Shown: piece by piece, positions 10,547 through 20,044 of the stretch
How the letters are laid out: every line of letters starts with the position of its first letter
How positions within the stretch are numbered: the stretch's first letter is position 1
Source: Phlegmacium glaucopus
Lineage: Eukaryota; Basidiomycota; Agaricomycetes; Agaricales; Cortinariaceae
NCBI GenBank assembly: GCA_015039465.1
Contig: MU130572.1
Coordinates: 1 to 64,000, forward strand
Direction: 5' to 3'
DNA length: 64,000 bases
Notes under the pieces: model-generated
What the model was told of the DNA's origin: nothing
The model's database searches: none
The model's input: the letters and a program-made list of their open reading frames with translations, nothing else
Position numbers and translations under genes: made by a program

Positions 10547-12190
10547 ATGAATGGACAAAAAGGAAAAGAAACAGAAGACAAACCAACCACAAACACTATG
10601 CCCAGTCCAACAGTGCTCGACAAATCCACCAATGTTCCTCAATATTCATATTCCAATGTCAATGACACTTGTGCAAACGGTCCCAGTATCCAGATGGCCA
10701 CAATCAACAAGTTAGCATATGAAGATACTCAAACATCAAATAAATGCACTGTTTTTACACAAGTTCCACCTGCTATGCTCTGTATGCAGTCCCTCATACC
10801 ACACATTCCAGTCTCCACTGATGTCCCTTGGTCTTCACAGTTCAACGTCAATGTAGCATGCACAAATACACTCAATGCTCAAACAACTCTAGTTGATCAG
10901 TTAGCACATGAAAATACTGAAGGAAAGGAAGAAAAAGTTAGTGAAGATGAAGAAAAAGAAGATGGTGAACCTGGTGCCATGTGTAAACCTATCAAAAAAT
11001 GCCATTCCCATTGCACCATTATCCAATGAAAGTCTTATAATGCAAAATCCAACCCCATGCAATATTTCATACAGTTTCTGCAAAGAGAATGTTGATTTTT
11101 TGAAGACATGTCCAACAGCAGCTGCAAACACTTTAGAGGCTAAGATGATAGTGGATGATGGATCAACACATGAACATGAAGATACATGAGCAACAAAAGA
11201 ACTTACTATTTGGACCTGAAGCCCACCTAATGTATACAAAACAAGCCACCCGACCACGATTAGTGTTTCTATCCCCGTAACAAAATTGGATGCCAAGAGT
11301 GATGAGTTGGGGTGTGGAGAGGGTGTAGAATGTGAAGGAGTTCAAGATCTATTTGGATTCAGCAAACATCTGCATGAAAGTTTTGAATGAAATACACATA
11401 CCAGGGGTGTGTTTGTGATCAGTAAGACCGATTTGGCACATCTAGAACTTGCAATGGCATCTTAAGAAGTTGAGGTCACGGAGATGGAGAATCTTCAAGG
11501 AAAAATGGAGAGCCCAGCAGCCCAGCAGCAAGTCCTACAATGCATTACCGATGAAACACCCCTGAACAATAGTCAAGACCTATTCATTTTCAGTAAAGAT
11601 ATATGAGAATATTTTGAAGGAAATATGCATACCCAGGATGGACTTATAGATGATAAGGCTGATCCGGTACTACTGGAGCTCCCAATGTTATCAAATGAGG
11701 ATGGCCCAAAGATGAAAGACCTGCAAGTAAAGAGTTGGATCAGGACATGTACAAATGCATATGAAATTTCAGAAGGGACTTACCAATTTTTATGTTACAC
11801 AGTGTGAAGAAAAGGAGTCCAGTTGAAAGGAAATCAATCATGGAGTCATTGTGAAGATTTCAGAGTCCAAAGAGTAGAGAAGGATGCTGATGAAGAAAAA
11901 GATGGGTTGATAAGGAAACACTCAAGCAGATCAGCAAGTCTTGGATCACATGACCCAAAACAATCAACACATCATGAGCATCTGGAAGTCACAGAATTTG
12001 GAGATTTTGAAGAAGTTGAGAGGATAGAGAAGTTAATGAGGACATTACACTTATTAAGCCAGTCAATTATCAAAAATGAGCCTGCATTATCTAAAACATC
12101 AGTGTTTAACATTCAGGTGAAGGTGGGAAAGTTAGGACACCATGTCCTAACTTTCCCACAAATCCTACCTATGATGTTTTTGCACCATTG
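10547..12190 (+). pseudogene. Low-complexity retroelement-associated ORF remnants
   Basis: ORFs at 10547-11029, 11625-11807 and 11823-12191 are rich in acidic, S/T and N residues and carry no known domain. They follow the gag remnant on the same strand, and two pieces repeat a FSK(H/D)-type motif (about 11355 and 11590). Likely the decayed linker region of the same element. Confidence 0.35.
12123..12159. repeat. Perfect 17-bp inverted repeat with 3-nt loop
   Basis: GTGGGAAAGTTAGGACA at 12123-12139 is followed by CCA and its exact reverse complement at 12143-12159. It lies near the 3' end of a decayed ORF. Confidence 0.9.
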
Positions 12191-12302
12191 ACAATTGCTG
12201 ATAAGTAGTGCTAGTAGTGCTAGGGTAAGTCCTTTCTATTTCTCATTTTAATTTTATTTACTTTACTTATTTTAATCTACAGGTACAACAATAGCAGCAG
12301 CA

Positions 12303-12882
12303 CAATGTTGGTCATTGTTGGGTCATTTTCAATGTTCAATGGTGCATTTGAAAGCTAATGATTCCCTCTTTCAGGATCTGGTTTTACCTTTTCAGTCGGT
12401 TTGGTATTCATTCCATTATACACACTGCAAATGCAGGGGGCCAAATCAGTAGGAGGTAGATTGAACTGGTGCAATGTCGGTCATTTTTGGTTCATTTTTA
12501 ATGTTCAATGACAGGTTTAAAAGCTAATAACTACCTCTTTTAGGATCCAGTTCTACTCTTTTGGTTGGTTTGGTATTTGTTCCATTATACACACTGCAAA
12601 TACAAGGGCCCGATCAATAGGAGGTAGATTGAAATAGAGCAATGTTGGTCAGTTTTGGGTCTTTTTCAACATTCAATGGCATGTTCAAAAGCTAACAATT
12701 TCCTCTTTTAGGATCTGGTTTTACCTTTTTGGTCTGTCTGGTATTTGTTCTTTTATACACACTTCAAATACAAGGGTCCCATCAATAGGAGGTAGATTGA
12801 AATAGAGCAATGTTGGTCAGTTTTGGGTCTTTTTCAATGTTCAATGGTGCGTTCGAAAGCTAACAATTTCCTCTTTCAGGAT
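12303..12882 (+). repeat. Tandem repeat, unit about 168 bp, about 3.4 copies
   Basis: CAATGTTGGTCA-type starts occur at 12303, 12472, 12640 and 12808, giving periods of 169, 168 and 168 bp. Units share CCTCTTT(T/C)AGGAT, a TTTTACC/TTGGT block, ATACACAC and AGGAGGTAGATTGAA. The last two units are the most alike. No ORF spans the array. Confidence 0.85.
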
Positions 12883-13132
12883 ATGCCACATACCCCAAAT
12901 GGTTTCCTTTTTCTGACTATATTCAACCACTGTTCTGAGATGCAGAGTATTCTTGATAGCTTTGGGATGCTTTGAGATACCTTGGGACACCTCCAGGGTC
13001 TGCAAAAGCATTGAAAGCAATAAATTGTCTATTTAATAATAATATTGCCATCTTTAGGGCTTGCTTGGTTGACCTGAGACACCCTGGGATGCTCTAGAGC
13101 TCTCTGTGGGAAGATTTGGCAGAAAGAACCTT
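12883..13132. other. Unassigned spacer
   Basis: Two related stretches containing TTGGGA(T/C) A/GC and ACCTTGGGACACC/ACCCTGGGATGC motifs occur, but nothing coding or structured is convincing. Confidence 0.3.
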
Positions 13133-13520
13133 TGTTAAGTTCAAGGACTCTATTCCAGAGTAACAGACAGAGTTTTATCAGAGCGGAACCATGGAACAGA
13201 TAAGGACTTCAGCCTCAGCATATGTGCTGTGCTACCCTAAACCTTTGTGTCCTAATTTTGGAGTAGGAATGGAATGGAGTGGAACCAGAAGTCACAGGGA
13301 CTTAGAGGAAGAATAGGAGGAGGAAACTAAGTTGATATTCAAAACTGAGGAATACATACAAGCTTTGAGTACTTAAATAATAAAAGGAATAGCAACTGAA
13401 ATATAAAAGATAAATATAAAGTGCTGCATTCTGCTCCCGGAAAGTCCACCATTCTTGGGTGAATAATCTATAGCAGGTGTGCTGACTGATAATGGGAAAG
13501 TGATGACAAAGAAATAGTTG
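13133..13520 (+). repeat. Left part of an interrupted family-A LTR
   Basis: The segment starts TGTTAAG and follows the family-A LTR up to the AATAGTTG site at 13513-13520, where an hAT-like element is inserted. The LTR resumes at 19988-20044 and ends at 22167-22259 (TGTAACA), after a second insertion. Flanks of the whole LTR (ACCTT and CAGCC) do not match, so its own target duplication is lost or it is recombinant. Confidence 0.8.
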
Positions 13521-13733
13521 TGGTGGTGGGCAATGCCTGTCACCTGTGACATCTGGCTTGGCATGTGTCACACATATGTCACATCTCAGAAACTGAGACA
13601 CTGAGCTCCCTCTCTGTACAACACTCCCAGAGGGGACTTTCAGTGATGTATATCCATATAAATAGGATGTGAATCAGCTACAATAAATAAAATTTTGTGA
13701 ATTTGTACTGTTGTTCCTGGATGCATGTTTCCC

Positions 13734-14053
13734 CAGCCAAATTGATGGCTGAAACTTCTAAGGTATAGAACTCTTCAACAACTCATTTATGGGATTTGTT
13801 TTGGTGGGAGAATATGTTATATTTTACATTCTTAACATTTTGTTGGGAGTAGAATTTTTAATTTCATGCTCTAAGTACGAGATATGGGCTCTTACCACCC
13901 AGTATCTCATACTTAGAGCATGAAATTAAAAATTCCACTCCCAACAAAATGTTCAAAATAAAGATTAGAACATATTATCCTACCAAAACAAATCCAAGAA
14001 ATGAGTTGTTGAAGAGTTCTATTCCTTAGAAACTTCAGCCATCAATTTGGCTG
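13734..14053. repeat. Long imperfect hairpin, arms about 155 bp
   Basis: The arm starting CAGCCAAATTGATGGCTGAA at 13734 is matched by its reverse complement ending at 14053, with a loop of roughly 10-15 bp near 13890-13900. Scattered mismatches only. It sits near the left end of the hAT-like element. Confidence 0.85.
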
Positions 14054-14110
14054 ATATTGGCTTGATATCACTTGTTTTATCAAGCTCAACATATAAAATC
14101 AGAAGATTAG

Positions 14111-14948
14111 ACTCCTGAGAAATGTTTAGAATATATTGTAGAGCATTTATTATCACCAAGATGAGTTACAGAGGCTAGTTTATGAAGTGTTCTAAGTCTC
14201 AAACATCACACTTTGGATGAAATTGGCTGAAGATCACTCAGTTGTGAGGGGTTGAAAGCAGAATAAAAAAATCTAACTCCTAAGAAATGTTGAGAATATA
14301 TAGTAGAGTATATTTTGTCACTATGATAGGCTGCAGAACCCAGTTTCTGAAGAGTTCTATAGGCTGGAAGTCTTAAAAATTGAAATTTAGCAGGGATTTG
14401 GGTGGGGTTTGCTTAATTGTAGGGTTCTAAGTGTGAAATAAAATAATAAAACTCCTGAGGAATATTTTTAACACACCATAGACAATTTTTGGCACAGGAA
14501 TAGCTACAAAATTTTAGTTTATGAACAGTTCTATAGGTTGGAAGTTTCAAATTTGGATTGGAATTGCCACTAGCTCCCTCATTTTTAAGGGCTTGAGTGT
14601 GAAATAAAAAATTCTAACTTCTGAGAGATGTTCATAATACATAGTATAGTATTTTATGTCAGTAATATGAGTTACATAAACTAGTTATAGAAGTGTTCTA
14701 TAGGCCAGAAGTTGCCAATATTGCATTTTAGTGGGAATTTGTGTGGAAACTGCTCATTTATAAGTGTCTGGTTCTGAAATAAAACAATATAACTACTGAG
14801 AAATATTTAAAATATATATTAGATCATTTCACATCACCAAGACAAGTTACATAAACCCATTTCTGAAGTGTTCTATTGGCTGGAAGTTTCAAAAATGGCA
14901 TTTTGGCAGAGACTTGGGTAGAAATTGCTCATTTGTAGGGTCCTGTGT
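14111..14948 (+). repeat. Degenerate tandem array, unit about 170 bp, five copies plus one beyond the gypsy insert
   Basis: ACTCCTGAGAAAT-like starts occur at 14111, 14276, 14451, 14617 and 14792; the sixth is at 19643, which falls at 14967 once the gypsy element and one TGTGT are removed. Spacings are 165-175 bp. Each unit holds a TGTTCTATAGG-like block and GGTGGAAATTGCTCATTT-like block. Copies are well diverged, so the array is old relative to the gypsy insertion. Confidence 0.8.
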
Positions 14949-15548
14949 TGTTAAGTTTAGAACAAAAAAGCAACGTCGGAGTAAAACGTTGGAGTAAAAC
15001 CGGATCGGATGGAGTCTGATCGGAACGGAACCACGGAACGGGAAAGGACTATAGCCTCAGCGTGTGTGCTGTGCTACCCTAAACCTTCCTGTCCTAATTT
15101 CGGAGTAAGAATGGAACGGAGTGGAACCGGAAGTTGCGGGAACTTAGAGGATGACTAGGAGGAGGAAACTAGGCTGATATTCGAACTAAGGGAAAACATA
15201 CAAGTTCAAGTACTTTAAATATAAAAGGAATTGCAACCGAAATATAGAATATAAATATAAGTGCTGCGTTCTGATCCCGGAAAAGGTCCTGCATTCTTGG
15301 GTGAATAATCCATGGATGGTGTGCTGACTGATAGTGGGAAAGTGATGACAAAGGAATAGTTGTTATGACGAAGGTGTGGTAAGGTGTTTGGGATATCGTC
15401 GGAAGAGTCGGAATGATACGGAGAAGTCTCGGAGTCGGACGTAGGAGGAGTAGAGTCGGAGACAAGGGAAAGTACTGGAACGGAGTACGGACTACCGGAA
15501 ACGACTCCAACGGAGTTGGACCAGAGTAACGTGTGACGGAATGTAACA
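14949..15548 (-). repeat. LTR (3' in gag orientation), mosaic
   Basis: Starts TGTTAAG and ends TGTAACA on the plus strand. Bases from about 15175 to 15548 are nearly identical to the other LTR (19236-19619), whereas 14949 to about 15150 match instead the older LTR at 13133-13300 (for example the GTGCTGTGCTACCCTAAACC block). Confidence 0.85.
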
Positions 15549-15611
15549 GTACCTCCCTGTCAAGGCCGAGACCCTCGAGGCCACATGATGGTCCGTGCGA
15601 GGTTGGCGTGG

Positions 15612-15618
15612 TATAAAG
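15612..15618 (+). promoter_or_regulatory. TATA-like box before the antisense ORF
   Basis: TATAAAG lies 75 bp upstream of ATG 15693, in sequence inside the element but outside the LTR, suggesting that the plus-strand gene has its own promoter. Confidence 0.45.
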
Positions 15619-15692
15619 ACCGTCGGAGACTGGTGGAGATTCTTCACTTCGGATAACTTCCTAAACCACCATCCTCTACAACAAAAAACACT

Positions 15693-16749
15693 ATGAGTTC
15701 CAACAACAAAGCTGGCTCCTCCCTCCCCCCTGCTGCGCAACGAGCAAGGCTCGAAGAAGCACGAGAATGTTGGCGGAAAGAGCGGGAGGAGGAAGAGAAG
15801 CGGGAAGAAGCGGAGATTGCGGAAGCCTGGAGGCTAGAGGAGGAGGAGGAGAGACTGAAGGCGGAGGTGGAGGCAGAGAGACAATGGGTAGAAGCGGAGA
15901 GGAAGAGAGTCGAAGCGGAAAGGAAAAGCAGGGAGGAGCAGCAGCAGAAACTGCTGGAGATGCAGCGGGTTCGAAAGGCGGAGGAGCAGAGGAGGAGGGA
16001 AGTGGAGGTCATCGACATAGATGACGAAGAAGGAGAAGAAGAACAGGAAGACAACGGGATGGAGGCGGGGCCCAGTGTCCCGAAGAAAAGAAAGTTAAAC
16101 GAGAAAGTAAGTGCACTCCGGTAAAAAACAAAGGAAAATGTAATACTAAAAGAAATCATAGGAACAAGTAACTCCGACCATGGAGGAAAATCGGCCGGCC
16201 TGCGCCCAATGTACAGGCACAGGCACTATATGCCACGGAAAGACGTGGGGGCCTGGGTGCTGGAGGTGCTACCAGCTGAAAAAACGCTGCAGCATAGTCG
16301 GAGGGAAAAAGAGGACGATGGTCATGGAAATGCTGGCGGAGAAGGTCGGAAACAAAGGGAAAGGCAAAGCGAAGGAAAAGGAGATGGACGGGATGGATAG
16401 GTTGACGGAGGGGCTGGAGATGATTGGAGATATATTGAGGAAGTTGGCGGAGACGCAGGAGGGAATATGGATGGCGATGGAAGTGCGCATGAGGAGGGAG
16501 GAAAAGAGGGAGGAAAGGGAGCGGAAGGAGAAGGAGCGGAAGAGAGTGGACAAGGGGGTGGAGACGGAAAAGCAGGAGGAGACGGAAGACGAGGAGTCGG
16601 ATGACGGAGAAGACGAGGAGTCGGATGACGGAGAAGACGAGGAGGTGGAAGAAGGATTGGAAGCGGAGAGGGCGGAGGAAGGAACGGAAGGAGAAAAAGA
16701 AGGAGCAGAGAAGGATAGGATGGAAGGAGTAGAAAAAACAAAAGAGTAG
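15693..16749 (+). CDS. Two-exon ORF with Zn2Cys6-like cluster, antisense within a gypsy element
   Basis: Exons 15693-16106 and 16162-16749 join across a 55-nt intron (GTAAGT donor, TACTAA-like branch, TAG acceptor) in phase 0, giving 333 residues. Residues 1-138 are a charged E/R/K-rich helix (likely coiled coil) ending in an acidic patch and KKRKLNEK, a possible nuclear signal. Residues about 152-177 hold C-x2-C-x6-C-x8-C-x2-C-x6-C (CAQC ... CHGKTWGPGCWRC ... KKRC), the spacing of fungal Zn2Cys6 DNA-binding domains. The C-terminus is again long, acidic and repetitive. Both exons are fully open, while the gag on the other strand is broken. The protein could bind DNA or RNA; function is unknown. 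It lies between the LTRs on the strand opposite to gag. Confidence 0.65.
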
Positions 16750-17199
16750 ACTAGAAAGTAAATAATATTTGTATTGTTGTTATTTTGTTTGTTATATATA
16801 AAAAATAATTGTTTTCTTGACTTTGTTTTGTGAAACGGAAGACTAAGATAACAGAAAGGAAAAGAACGGAAAAGACATGGAAAGGAACGGAAACAACAAG
16901 GAAACGAAAGGAATGAGACGGAAAGGGAAACAAGGGAGCGGAAGAGGAGGTGTCGTAAGCCGGAAGGAACATGGAATGCCATGGGAAGCGGTTTGCAGTC
17001 CGCAAGGTGGTTAAAGAGATCCATGGAAATTGAGTCCCGGGGACAGGACGGAGCAGGGAGTTGCACAATATTTGGCTTTTGCAATGAGAACTGGCGGTGC
17101 AAGTCCGGAACAACCAGACAGGAAGATGTGGTGGAGGCTGCTGCAGAACAACTAGCAACATCGACCGGAATAAAAGGAAAGGAAAAGCATTGGTCTCCT
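16750..17199. other. AT-rich 3' flank of the antisense ORF and decayed pol
   Basis: Bases 16750-16830 are AT-rich and could terminate the plus-strand transcript. Beyond that no domain is readable on either strand; the long minus frame across 16269-17306 is partly an artefact of purine-rich plus-strand coding. Confidence 0.4.
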
Positions 17200-17835
17200 T
17201 TGGAACAGAATGCCTTCATGAAAGCTGCAGCAGACACTAAGGAAATTCTAGGAGTAGTCAATGGTTTCGGAACAAACAGAATAACGGAAGGTGGTCCCGG
17301 AAACATCAGAAGGAGTTACATCCTTTGATCTCTCGGAACCCGTATCGGACATAATAATGTCAAATACCGGACAAGAGGCCTAGGTAAAAACAGAAATGGG
17401 AACTGGAAGGATAAAAATACGGCCTCAGAAAGTTACACTGCTATCGACCCAATCAATCAACGGATTATGTAGGGTGAGCTAGTCAAGCCCAAGTACAGGA
17501 AGAAAATCTGAAACCAGCTTGGTTTAATAAAACCCGGAGTTAGTGGACGGATCCACAAGCAAACTGAATGGAAACAAAGGTAGCATGGGTAAACATGCCC
17601 GCAGATGAGCCATAATAAAATGGAATCTCATTGGAGGAATCCGGAGAAATCGGAAGAATCGGAGAAAATCGAACATGTCAAATAGAAGCGGAAAAGCTGA
17701 GATTCGGAAAATGAAGAGAAAAAAGGAGAAACAAAAAACTGTGTGGGTATCTGGAGAGACTATTGCATAGGACTGCAACAAATTCAGCACAGGGGCTCTC
17801 GCAAAACACCGTCTGTGCTGCGTCCAGCAAATTGC
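17200..17835 (-). pseudogene. Gypsy protease and protease-RT linker scraps
   Basis: The minus strand gives LIGSIAV...LSEAVFLSFQFP (about 17460-17390), resembling the C-terminal part of a retroviral-type aspartic protease, then TTPRISLVSAAAFMKA and QCFSF (about 17265-17190), the usual linker before reverse transcriptase in basidiomycete gypsy elements. Several stops and frameshifts occur and no catalytic DSGA triad was found. Confidence 0.6.
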
Positions 17836-19005
17836 TTAGACTTTTTCCTTCTCCGAACCGGAGTCCTTCGGCATAGCCGGAATGGAGTCAGGAACGGAAA
17901 CGGAAACGGTAGAGGCTCGGCCTCTAGCGGAGCTTGCCTTGGCTAAGTTACAGTCAGCAATACGATGACTGGACTTGCCACAAAAAAGACAGAGATTATT
18001 ATCCATCCGGCGTTGCCTTTCTTGCTGGGTAAGTCTACCCCGCAAGTCCAGTATGCCTTCCAGGTTGGGAATTGGAGGAGTGGAAGCTTTACCGGAGTCT
18101 GCAGGCTTATCGGAATTTTGATCCGAAGGCCGGGACTGTTTTCCGGAATGGGAGGAAGGGCTGGAAGATGGACTGGAGGAGGAAGAAGGAGTAGGAGGCT
18201 TCAGAGGATTTTGTTGCTGGCCAGGGATGGCTTCTCGTGAACGTTCTTGCATACGTTCCCAATGTCGAGCATCAGCACTTTGAGCCTTTAGTCGCATTGC
18301 GGCCATGGTCCGGGGCTTGCCATCGCCTTTGGTAATTTCATCCTTGAGTCGGGAAGGCAAACCGTCATAAAACCTATACCTCAGAGCGGGCTCGCCCCAA
18401 GAGCAGCGGACTGCCAAAGAGTTGAACCGGACTAAGTATTCGGAGATACATTGGCTATCCTTCATTCGGAGTGACATGAGTTCGTATTCTACGTTGGCGG
18501 ATTCGTCGAAAGGACCAAAGTTGGCATGAAGTTCGCTGACAAAGAGATCCCAATCTTCAAGCCAAGACGGAGGATCGTCGGTGAGTCCGGAAATTCCAGG
18601 TTCGAACCATTCCTGAGCAACATCCCGGAGATAGGACAAAGCAAATGTTACTCACTTGGAGTCATCTTGGAATGTGTCGGAAGAGCTCCGGAAATAGAGC
18701 CTGCACTGGAAAAGAAAAGCTTTTAGTTTCTTAGGATCCTTACCCGTGAAGGGTTCGGGCTCTCTAAGTCTGCCAGCCGAATCGGACTTGGCTGAAGATT
18801 TCCCGAGGGAATTCAAAGCGGAAACAAGTTCATTGATATGAATAGATGGAGACTCAACTTCGTCCGTAGTACTCCGAGGTTCATCAATATGACTAGCCTC
18901 TTCGACTATATCGGGCACGGGAGTCTGCCTGGCGGGGGAGTGTTCATGGGACATATTTTCTTGTATCGGGAATGGATTTTTTGAAGTTTGAGAACGAGTT
19001 AGCAT
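17836..19005 (-). pseudogene. Ty3/gypsy gag with zinc knuckle, one in-frame TGA
   Basis: From ATG 19005 the frame reads MLTRSQTSKN, a PEPFTGKDPKKLKAFLFQCR capsid start and then DDSK, a TGA at 18652-18654, and VTFALSYLRDVAQEWF directly after it in the same frame. The rest is open to 17836 and ends with the CCHC knuckle CLFCGKSSHRIADC. Total about 389 codons. The single stop is the only lesion; CGA or CAA to TGA/TAA-type C-to-T change would explain it. ATG is only 30 bp from the LTR edge. Gag would package element RNA; this copy could give only a truncated protein unless the stop is read through. Confidence 0.88.
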
Positions 19006-19035
19006 AGAAGGAGTGGGTGAGCAGTTCGAATATAC

Positions 19036-19619
19036 TGTTAAGCTTTAAAACAAAAGGAGTCACGTCGGAGTTACTCCGGAACGGACGAAACGGAACCGGA
19101 ACAGTAACCCGGAAAGGACGTTGGCCTCAGCGTGTGTGCTGTGCCGCCCAGCTCCTAAGGTGTCCTGATTTCGGAACAGAAGAAGAAAGTAACAAGTCAG
19201 AAGACCTCAGTGACTTAGAGGAAAAACAAGAGGAGGGAACTAAGTTGATATTCGAACTAAGGGAAAACATACAAGTTCAAGTACTTTAAATATAAAAGGA
19301 ATTGCAACCGAAATATAGAATATAAATATAAGTGCTGCGTTCTGCTCCCGGAAAAGGTCCTGCATTCTTGGGTGAATAATCCATGGCTGGTGTGCTGACT
19401 GATAGTGGGAAAGTGATGACAAAGGAATAGTTGTTATGACGAAGGTGTGGTAAGGTGTTTGGGATATCGTCGGAAGAGTCGGAATGATACGGAGAAGTCT
19501 CGGAGTCGGACGTAGGAGGAGTAGAGTCGGAGACAAGGGAAAGTACTGGAACGGAGTACGGACTACCGGAAACGACTCCAACGGAGTCGGACCGGAGTAA
19601 CGTGTGATGGAATGTAACA
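19036..19619 (-). repeat. LTR (5' in gag orientation)
   Basis: Plus-strand ends are TGTTAAG and TGTAACA, 584 bp. It matches the solo LTRs at 8793-9375 and 26813-27389 over its full length, so it represents the standard family-A sequence, unlike its mosaic partner. Confidence 0.88.
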
Positions 19620-20044
19620 TGTGTGTACAATAAAATGAAATAACTGCTGAGAAATATTTACAATACATGGTAGAGAATTTCATGTCACCAAAATATGTTG
19701 CAGAAATCAATAATTGAAGTGTTATATTGCTTAGAAGTTTTAGTCCACCAGACAAAAAAAGCATAGCCACCTCAAAAAACCACACAATCACCATTTCTAT
19801 CATAAAAATTCATTCAATATATGTTCACATGATGCTATAATACATTTATGATACCAAATAAATCATCCAAAATGATGCAGAACTGAGTGAGTAAGGCTAT
19901 GTTTCAAGTGTTTCACACTTTGTCATGCATTTGGCAATGTGATGTGACATAACACTGCCAAATCCATAACAGGCATCGCCCACCACCAATAGTTGTTATG
20001 GTGAAGGTGTGGTAATGGGTTTGGAGTATTGTTGGAAGAGCCGG

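Larger units (their letters stand above)
14949..19619 (-). mobile_element. Ty3/gypsy element with two LTRs, TSD TGTGT, internally deleted
   Basis: LTRs at 14949-15548 (600 bp) and 19036-19619 (584 bp) bound the element; TGTGT is duplicated at 14944-14948 and 19620-19624. In the gag orientation (minus) the order is LTR, gag (19005-17836), protease and linker scraps (about 17800-17200), then an opposite-strand ORF (15693-16749), LTR. Reverse transcriptase and integrase are absent, so it is non-autonomous. The bases next to the 5' LTR do not begin with a clear TGG primer-binding site. Confidence 0.9.
13521..19987. mobile_element. hAT-like non-autonomous element, 8-bp TSD AATAGTTG, hosting a gypsy element
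   Basis: The ends are near-matching inverted repeats, GGTGGTGGGC(A/G)ATGCCTGT, and AATAGTTG is duplicated at 13513-13520 and 19988-19995. The site is confirmed by intact family-A LTRs, which have a single AATAGTTG there. Without the nested gypsy element it is about 1.8 kb. It holds a 155-bp-arm hairpin (13734-14053) and a 170-bp degenerate array (14111 to about 19800). No transposase is visible. An 8-bp duplication and the end sequence favour hAT. Confidence 0.7.

Noticed and set aside
12303..14948. CRISPR-like arrays
   Set aside because: Units of about 168-170 bp repeat wholly, without unique spacers, in a eukaryotic context.
16322..16741. Proline/leucine-rich ORF on the minus strand
   Set aside because: Shadow of the acidic C-terminus of the antisense zinc-cluster ORF.
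16269..17306. Long minus-strand ORF (345 codons)
   Set aside because: Over 16269-16749 it is the complement of a purine-rich coding region, giving S/P/F-rich artefact protein; only the 17200-17306 part resembles real pol sequence and is annotated as a remnant.
18590..18620. tRNA-like GGTTCGAACC
   Set aside because: It lies in the gag reading frame and no cloverleaf could be drawn around it.
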